Source: Aquiluna sp.
GTDB taxonomy: Bacteria; Actinomycetota; Actinomycetes; Actinomycetales; Microbacteriaceae
Assembly (NCBI GenBank): GCA_016780945.1
Contig: JADHKY010000044.1
Coordinates: forward strand, 1 to 9,010
Direction of reading: 5' to 3'
Length of the DNA: 9,010 bases
Shown here: piece by piece, positions 5,677-9,010 of the stretch
Layout: each line of letters starts with the position of its first letter
Position numbering within the stretch: position 1 is the first letter of the stretch
Position numbers and translations under genes: made by a program
Notes under the pieces: model-generated
What the model was told of the DNA's origin: nothing
Seen by the model: only the letters and a program-made list of their open reading frames with translations
Database searches by the model: none

Positions 5677-6747
5677 CTAGTCAAGCAAAAGCGCAATCTC
5701 AGCAAGAAGTTTTGTGGTTTCGGCCTCTGTGCCAGCGGTAATCCGGAGGGTTCCGGGGATTCCGACGTCTCGGACTAAAACCCCCTTTGCCAACAAATCT
5801 TCGAATACGGCATTGGGGTCAGAGAAGCCCGCAACCAGAACAAAGTTTGCATCGGAGTCGTATGGTTTGAGCCCCCACTGCCTGCAAGCGCTAATGATTC
5901 GATCCCGCTGGACCTTAATCTTCTCAACGTTTGCGAGCATGAGGGCGCTGTGCTCGAGGGCAGCAAGAGCCGCAGCCTGCGTCAGAGCTGACAGGTGATA
6001 GGGCAGCCTGACAATCCTCATCGCGTCAACAACCGCCTCTGACGCGGCCATGTAGCCAACCCTCGCCCCAGCAAAGGCGAAGGCCTTACTCATCGTCCTG
6101 GACACCACTAGGCGCTCCTTGGTGGGAAGCAGCTCAAGTGAGCTCGGTCCCTGCGAAAACTCGGCGTAGGCCTCGTCTACAAGAAGCATCCCCTCAAAAG
6201 CCCCATAGGCTGCCCGCACGGTTTCAAGTGTCACCGCAGTCCCAGTTGGGTTATTTGGCGCACAAATCAAAACAATGTCTGGTTGGTGCTGAGCAATAGC
6301 CCCAGCAACGAACTCTGGACTTAGTTCATAGCCCTCCGGTCGCTCGGCCTCAACGTAGTCAGTCAGGGTTATCCGGGCGATGTTTGGATACATCGAGTAG
6401 GTGGGCCCAAAGCTCAAGGCTTTTCTTCCGGGTCCGCCAAAGGCTGTGAAGAACTGCTGAAGCACCTCGTTAGAACCATTGGCCGCCCAAACCTGCTTAG
6501 CGGAGAGCCCGTGGCCCAAGAAGTTGGCAAGTGATTCTCTGAGTTCTAAGAATTCGCGATCCGGATAGCGATTTAGACCAACTACTGCCGCGGCCAACTT
6601 CTCGACGATTGTGAGGGCAACTTCTTCGGGTATGCCATGGGTGTTTTCGTTTACGTTCAGAGAAACTGGAACAGCGAGTTGCGGAGCGCCATAGGGCTCC
6701 TGACCACGCAGGTCATCGCGAATTGGAAGATTTTCGAGACTGCTCAC
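5677..6747 (-). CDS. hisC: Histidinol-phosphate aminotransferase
   Basis: PLP-dependent transfer of the amino group from glutamate to imidazole acetol phosphate, giving histidinol phosphate. Fold-type I aminotransferase of 356 residues, normal length. It shows VSLNVNENTHGIP (28-40, substrate region), NRYPD (59-63), AANGSNEVLQQFF (88-100, cofactor phosphate), the Tyr stack SFGPTYSMYP (112-121), CAPNNPTGT with Asn166, DEAY with Asp191 contacting the pyridine nitrogen, SRTMSKAFAFAGARVGY with Schiff-base Lys221 and Arg229, and the C-terminal LRITAGTEAE with the carboxylate-binding Arg. The start is GTG at 6747; an ATG four bases upstream is out of frame. No strong Shine-Dalgarno is seen. It lies 21 bases after the LysM gene stop, so it is probably cotranscribed with it. 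The hisD that often precedes hisC is absent here. Confidence 0.96.
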   Translation of the reverse strand: MSSLENLPIRDDLRGQEPYGAPQLAVPVSLNVNENTHGIPEEVALTIVEKLAAAVVGLNRYPDREFLELRESLANFLGHGLSAKQVWAANGSNEVLQQFFTAFGGPGRKALSFGPTYSMYPNIARITLTDYVEAERPEGYELSPEFVAGAIAQHQPDIVLICAPNNPTGTAVTLETVRAAYGAFEGMLLVDEAYAEFSQGPSSLELLPTKERLVVSRTMSKAFAFAGARVGYMAASEAVVDAMRIVRLPYHLSALTQAAALAALEHSALMLANVEKIKVQRDRIISACRQWGLKPYDSDANFVLVAGFSDPNAVFEDLLAKGVLVRDVGIPGTLRITAGTEAETTKLLAEIALLLD

Positions 6748-6757
6748 CCATAAATGC

Positions 6758-6771
6758 TAGCCATCAGGCTA
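6758..6771 (-). terminator. Short hairpin between the LysM gene and hisC (possible leaky terminator)
   Basis: TAGCC (6758-6762) and GGCTA (6767-6771) form a perfect five-pair stem with a four-base loop that includes the LysM gene stop codon. On the minus strand it is followed by GCATTTATGG, only mildly T-rich. The short stem and weak T content suggest at most partial termination. If functional, it would dampen read-through from the SOS promoter into the his genes. Confidence 0.3.
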
Positions 6772-7062
6772 TGGAAGTGCGATTTGTTGCCCAGGAATTA
6801 GATCCGAGCTCTGAAGTGCATTTGTCATTACAACCTCCGCGATCCAGTCTCTTGGATCCTGACCCTTGGCGTGCGCCTCGGCCAGCGACCAAAGTGAATC
6901 TCCCTGCGAAACGGTGATGTAGGTGAGGTTGCCGGGTTCTGAGTCGGTGGCAACAGAGCCTGTAATGCCGACCACACTTAGGACGACAGCAAGCATGAGA
7001 ATGACGATCGCGCGAGCGAAACGTCGTGGGTCAGTCAGTTCATACGCACTGAGTTTCTGCAT
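6769..7062 (-). CDS. LysM-domain membrane-anchored protein, candidate SOS division inhibitor (YneA/Rv2719c-like)
   Basis: 97-residue protein with a short basic cytoplasmic N-terminus (about 1-16), one transmembrane helix (about 17-37, ARAIVILMLAVVLSVVGITG), a short linker, and a C-terminal LysM peptidoglycan-binding domain (48-97) with YITVSQGDSLWSLAEAH and a closing LIPGQQIALP. It should face the cell wall with LysM outside. ATG at 7062 has a near-ideal Shine-Dalgarno, AAGGAGGT (7070-7077), seven bases upstream. The frame is open to another ATG at 7140, but that would translate through the promoter and the LexA operator. Divergence from lexA, a LexA operator and the TM-plus-LysM layout match B. 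subtilis YneA and M. tuberculosis Rv2719c, which block or slow division during SOS. No hydrolase domain is present. The division role is inferred. Confidence 0.85.
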   Translation of the reverse strand: MQKLSAYELTDPRRFARAIVILMLAVVLSVVGITGSVATDSEPGNLTYITVSQGDSLWSLAEAHAKGQDPRDWIAEVVMTNALQSSDLIPGQQIALP

Positions 7063-7092
7063 TGCTCTTACCTCCTTGCTCGAATTTCTTTT

Positions 7093-7108
7093 TCGAACAT
7101 TTGTTCTA
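7093..7108. promoter_or_regulatory. LexA operator (SOS box) upstream of the LysM gene
   Basis: TCGAACATTTGTTCTA matches the actinobacterial SOS box TCGAAC-N4-GTTCGA at 11 of 12 positions (last half-site GTTCTA). It abuts the predicted -10 of the LysM promoter and covers its likely transcription start, a position suited to repression by LexA. The adjoining TCGAA (7080-7084) and TTCGA (7092-7096) form an overlapping inverted repeat, but with seven bases between the arms instead of six. Confidence 0.88.
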
Positions 7109-7136
7109 AGTATAGAAATCATCCTGCGGTTTGCAA
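7109..7136 (-). promoter_or_regulatory. Sigma70-type promoter of the LysM-his operon
   Basis: On the minus strand, -35 TTGCAA (7131-7136), 16 bases, then -10 TATACT (7109-7114). Both hexamers are close to TTGACA/TATAAT. Transcription would start near 7102, inside the LexA box, giving a leader of about 40 bases before the ATG at 7062. This is the best promoter in the window, and the only clear one ahead of hisC. Confidence 0.7.
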
Positions 7137-7164
7137 GCATTTCTTGCTACTTTTTCGATTTTTT

Positions 7165-7180
7165 TCGAAAATGTGTTTGG
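7165..7180. promoter_or_regulatory. Weak LexA-like site near the lexA -35
   Basis: TCGAAAATGTGTTTGG matches TCGAAC-N4-GTTCGA at 9 of 12 positions, with a good left half-site only. It overlaps the predicted lexA -35. This is a candidate only, since such partial matches can arise by chance in this A/T-rich stretch with repeated TTTTTCGA. Confidence 0.3.
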
Positions 7181-7205
7181 ATTTGCTGCAAATTCCGAAT
7201 ACAGT
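7177..7205 (+). promoter_or_regulatory. Possible lexA promoter
   Basis: -35 TTGGAT (7177-7182) and -10 TACAGT (7200-7205) with 17 bases between, each matching consensus at 4 of 6 positions. Transcription would start near 7212, about 40 bases before the lexA ATG. The -10 lies inside the LexA-like site at 7195-7210, consistent with autorepression. Moderate to weak evidence. Confidence 0.4.
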
Positions 7206-7210
7206 TTCGA
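7195..7210. promoter_or_regulatory. Degenerate LexA-like site over the lexA -10
   Basis: CCGAATACAGTTTCGA matches TCGAAC-N4-GTTCGA at 9 of 12 positions, with correct spacing and a good right half-site (TTTCGA). It overlaps the predicted lexA -10. LexA commonly represses its own gene through a site in this position, so the placement supports it more than the match does. Confidence 0.4.
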
Positions 7211-7253
7211 TAGACAAAGCAAAACACTGGCCACCGACATTTTTGGAGGAGAG

Positions 7254-7874
7254 ATGGATCAGAGCGGACTAACTGCAGTACAGCAGCGCATTTTGGATGT
7301 CATTAGAGAGTCAATGCAGTCCCGAAACTACGCACCTTCCATGCGAGAGATTGGCGAGTCTGTCGGACTCTCCTCCACCGCAAGCGTCTCCCATCAGCTC
7401 AACAAGTTAGAGCTACTCGGCTTTATCTCAAGAGACCCGAGAAGGCCCCGCACCATTGACCTACTAGGTGAGGAGCCAGCGGCAGAGATCATCCGTCCTG
7501 ATTCCGCCCTTGTTCCACTCGTGGGAAGAATTGCAGCCGGCATTCCAATCACAGCAGAGCAGAATGTTGAAGACGTCTTTACTCTGCCCAGGCAACTGGT
7601 CGGCCAGGGTGAGCTGTTCTTGCTGAAGGTAGTTGGTGAATCCATGATCGATGCGGCAATCTGCGATGGCGACTGGGTAGTAGTCCGGCAGCAGCAGACT
7701 GCAGAGAACGGCGACGTAGTTGCAGCGCTGATCGAAGAGGAAGCCACCGTGAAGACCTTCAAGCAACGAGATGGTCACACCTGGCTCTTGCCAAGAAACT
7801 CAGCCTTTGAGCCCATCCTTGGCGACCAGGCAGTCATCCTTGGAAAGGTTGTCGCGGTCCTCAGAACCGTTTAG
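7254..7874 (+). CDS. lexA: LexA repressor, SOS regulator and self-cleaving serine protease
   Basis: Represses DNA-damage genes and cleaves itself when RecA filaments form. 206 residues. The N-terminal winged helix-turn-helix includes APSMREIGESVGLSSTASV (27-45) and HQLNKLELLGFISRDP. The cleavage bond is Ala95-Gly96 in GRIAAGIPI. In the S24 protease domain the catalytic Ser130 is in GESMIDAAI and Lys167 in EEATVKTF. The ending ILGKVVAVLR is typical. I chose ATG at 7254, directly behind GGAGGAGAG (7245-7253); the longer open frame from 7131 would translate the promoter region into residues unlike LexA. Divergent from the LysM gene, which has a strong LexA box. The 3' end overlaps hflX by 14 bases. 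Confidence 0.97.
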   Translation: MDQSGLTAVQQRILDVIRESMQSRNYAPSMREIGESVGLSSTASVSHQLNKLELLGFISRDPRRPRTIDLLGEEPAAEIIRPDSALVPLVGRIAAGIPITAEQNVEDVFTLPRQLVGQGELFLLKVVGESMIDAAICDGDWVVVRQQQTAENGDVVAALIEEEATVKTFKQRDGHTWLLPRNSAFEPILGDQAVILGKVVAVLRTV

Positions 7875-9010
7875 CAAACTCTTTGAGCTCGTGGGCAAGA
7901 TCCTCGCGGACAAGCGCCCTCAGGGAAGTACCCTCCTCGACATACTCTGTGTCTAAGACCTTCCCGGCCAGGTGGATACGCGAAACCAGATCTCCTCGGG
8001 AGTATGGAATCACCCCAACAAACTCAACATCAGGTTTTGGCAGCATGCCGGCGATGGCCTCTTGCAATTCGTCTATGCCTTTGCCAGTTCTTGCAGACAC
8101 GAGCAGTGCCCCCTGAACCATGCCCCTGAGCCTCACCTGAACCTCATCGGACACGAGGTCGGCCTTATTGAAGACCACAAGCTCTGCAATTGAACTGGCA
8201 TCGAAGTCCGCAATAACGCTTCTCACGGTGGAAATCTGACCGAGTGGGTCAGGATCTGTCGCATCTACGACGTGGACTATCAAGTCAGCCCCGGCAATCT
8301 CTTCGAGGGTCGAACGAAATGCCTCAACAAGTTGGTGAGGTAAGTCCCGGACAAAGCCAACCGTGTCGGAGATTGTGTACTCCCGACCATCAGGTGTTGA
8401 GTGCTTTCTCACGGTTGGGTCCAAAGTCGCGAAAAGAGCGTTCTCGACCAAAACACCAGCCTTGGTGAGCCTGTTCAGCAAAGAGGACTTGCCTGCGTTG
8501 GTGTAGCCGGCGATTGCGACCTGAGGAACGCGAGACTTTTGCCTTGACTGACGCTTTGTGTCCCTAGCAAGCTTCATGCCCTTGATTTCGCGCTTCAGCT
8601 TGGCCATGCGGGTGTTGATGCGTCGCCGGTCGAGCTCAATCTTCGTCTCTCCGGGACCCCTGGAGCCGATTCCGACACCACCTGCGGCCTGACCACCAGC
8701 CTGCCTGGACATCGAGTCACCCCAACCGCGCAATCTGGGGAGCAAATATTCCAGCTGGGCCAGCTCAACCTGAGCCTTACCCTCCTTGCTTTTTGCATGC
8801 TGAGCGAAGATGTCAAGAATGATTGCGGTTCGATCAATGACCTTGATTTTGACAATGTCCTCAAGCGATCGTCGCTGAGAGGGAGCGAGCTCGGTATTTG
8901 CGATTACGGTATCGGCACCAAGCGAACGAGCTAGATCTCTTAGCTCCGCGGCCTTGCCCTTACCAAGGTAGCTGGTGGGATCAGGCATGTTTCTGCGCTG
9001 GAGCAGTCCG
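7861..9010 (-). CDS. hflX: Ribosome-associated GTPase HflX (N-terminus beyond right edge)
   Basis: GTPase that binds the 50S subunit and can split stalled or stress-idled ribosomes. The visible 382 residues lack only the N-terminal part. The HflX domain contains PDPTSYLGKGKAAEL, then RLRGWGDSMSRQAGG and GIGSRGPGETKIELDRRRI, the glycine-rich HflX hallmark. The G domain follows, counted from the Met encoded at 8988: P-loop GYTNAGKSS (161-169), ATLDPT (187-192), DTVGF (208-212), NKAD (274-277) and SARTG (298-302). The C-terminal part ends HELKEFAKRF. The Met at 8988 is not the true start: the seven codons before it continue the family pattern (GLLQRRN leading into MPDPTSYLG), so the gene continues past the edge. 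Its last 14 bases overlap the end of lexA on the other strand. Confidence 0.96.
   Translation of the reverse strand, partial: GLLQRRNMPDPTSYLGKGKAAELRDLARSLGADTVIANTELAPSQRRSLEDIVKIKVIDRTAIILDIFAQHAKSKEGKAQVELAQLEYLLPRLRGWGDSMSRQAGGQAAGGVGIGSRGPGETKIELDRRRINTRMAKLKREIKGMKLARDTKRQSRQKSRVPQVAIAGYTNAGKSSLLNRLTKAGVLVENALFATLDPTVRKHSTPDGREYTISDTVGFVRDLPHQLVEAFRSTLEEIAGADLIVHVVDATDPDPLGQISTVRSVIADFDASSIAELVVFNKADLVSDEVQVRLRGMVQGALLVSARTGKGIDELQEAIAGMLPKPDVEFVGVIPYSRGDLVSRIHLAGKVLDTEYVEEGTSLRALVREDLAHELKEFAKRF

Noticed and set aside
7063..7140. 26-codon upstream extension of the LysM protein
   Set aside because: It would translate the -10, the LexA box and the Shine-Dalgarno. The ATG at 7062 is better in every respect.
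7131..7253. 41-codon upstream extension of lexA
   Set aside because: It runs through the divergent promoter region and encodes Phe-rich residues unlike LexA. The ATG at 7254 has a strong ribosome site and fits the family length.
7063..7253. Small RNA or extra small gene in the largest gap
   Set aside because: The gap is explained by two divergent promoters, leaders and LexA sites. I saw no further open frame with a ribosome site and no terminator-like end.
7394..7778. Two minus-strand open frames inside lexA
   Set aside because: Both are shadows of a gene with all LexA catalytic and DNA-binding features; their products have no recognisable motifs.
8986..8988. ATG at 8988 as the true start of hflX
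   Set aside because: The frame is open to the window edge and the upstream codons (GLLQRRN) continue the HflX pattern, so the gene is cut by the window and not short.
1..9010. Mobile elements, CRISPR arrays, tRNA genes or defence genes
   Set aside because: None was seen by eye: no transposase or integrase motifs, no regularly spaced repeats, no cloverleaf pattern, and conserved housekeeping gene order throughout.

Overview
The window is a chromosomal backbone segment from an actinobacterium, most likely of the Microbacteriaceae. Three things point there. The gene order is trmH-like/rplT/rpmI/infC, DUF1844, SseB, hisA(priA)/hisH/hisB/hisC, LysM, lexA and hflX. The HisA is PriA-like. The base composition looks mid-50s % GC by eye, lower than most soil actinobacteria and closer to small-genome aquatic members (inference only; no search was run). 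All genes look intact. I saw no tRNA, rRNA, insertion sequence, CRISPR array, prophage or sign of recent transfer, and no gene-free stretch longer than about 200 bases.

Layout. Positions 1-2438 (minus strand) hold a translation operon read from infC through rpmI, rplT and a SpoU-family RNA methyltransferase into pheS, which runs off the left edge. Positions 2439-2620 are a divergent intergenic region. Positions 2621-2941 (plus) carry a DUF1844 protein whose stop codon shares a palindromic CTAG with the stop of the next gene. Positions 2938-6747 (minus) hold a tightly packed histidine cluster, hisC-hisB-hisH-hisA(priA), ending in an SseB-family gene. Positions 6769-7062 (minus) encode a small membrane-anchored LysM protein just upstream of hisC. 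Positions 7063-7253 are a divergent control region with a strong actinobacterial-type LexA operator and a good sigma70-type promoter for the LysM gene. lexA (plus, 7254-7874) follows and overlaps tail to tail with hflX (minus), which runs off the right edge.

How the genes fit together. The lexA/LysM pair matches the SOS arrangement known from Bacillus (lexA/yneA) and Mycobacterium (lexA/Rv2719c), where a LexA-repressed LysM membrane protein restrains division after DNA damage. Here the LysM gene is also the first gene of a run that continues through hisC, hisB, hisH, hisA and sseB without a strong terminator, so SOS transcription could read into histidine biosynthesis. The translation operon begins with infC. 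Its best-supported start is an AUU codon behind a good Shine-Dalgarno, the classic signature of IF3 self-regulation.

I do not see an undescribed defence or mobile system. The parts most worth a second look are the lexA/LysM/his junction, the infC start and several small inverted repeats at gene boundaries.
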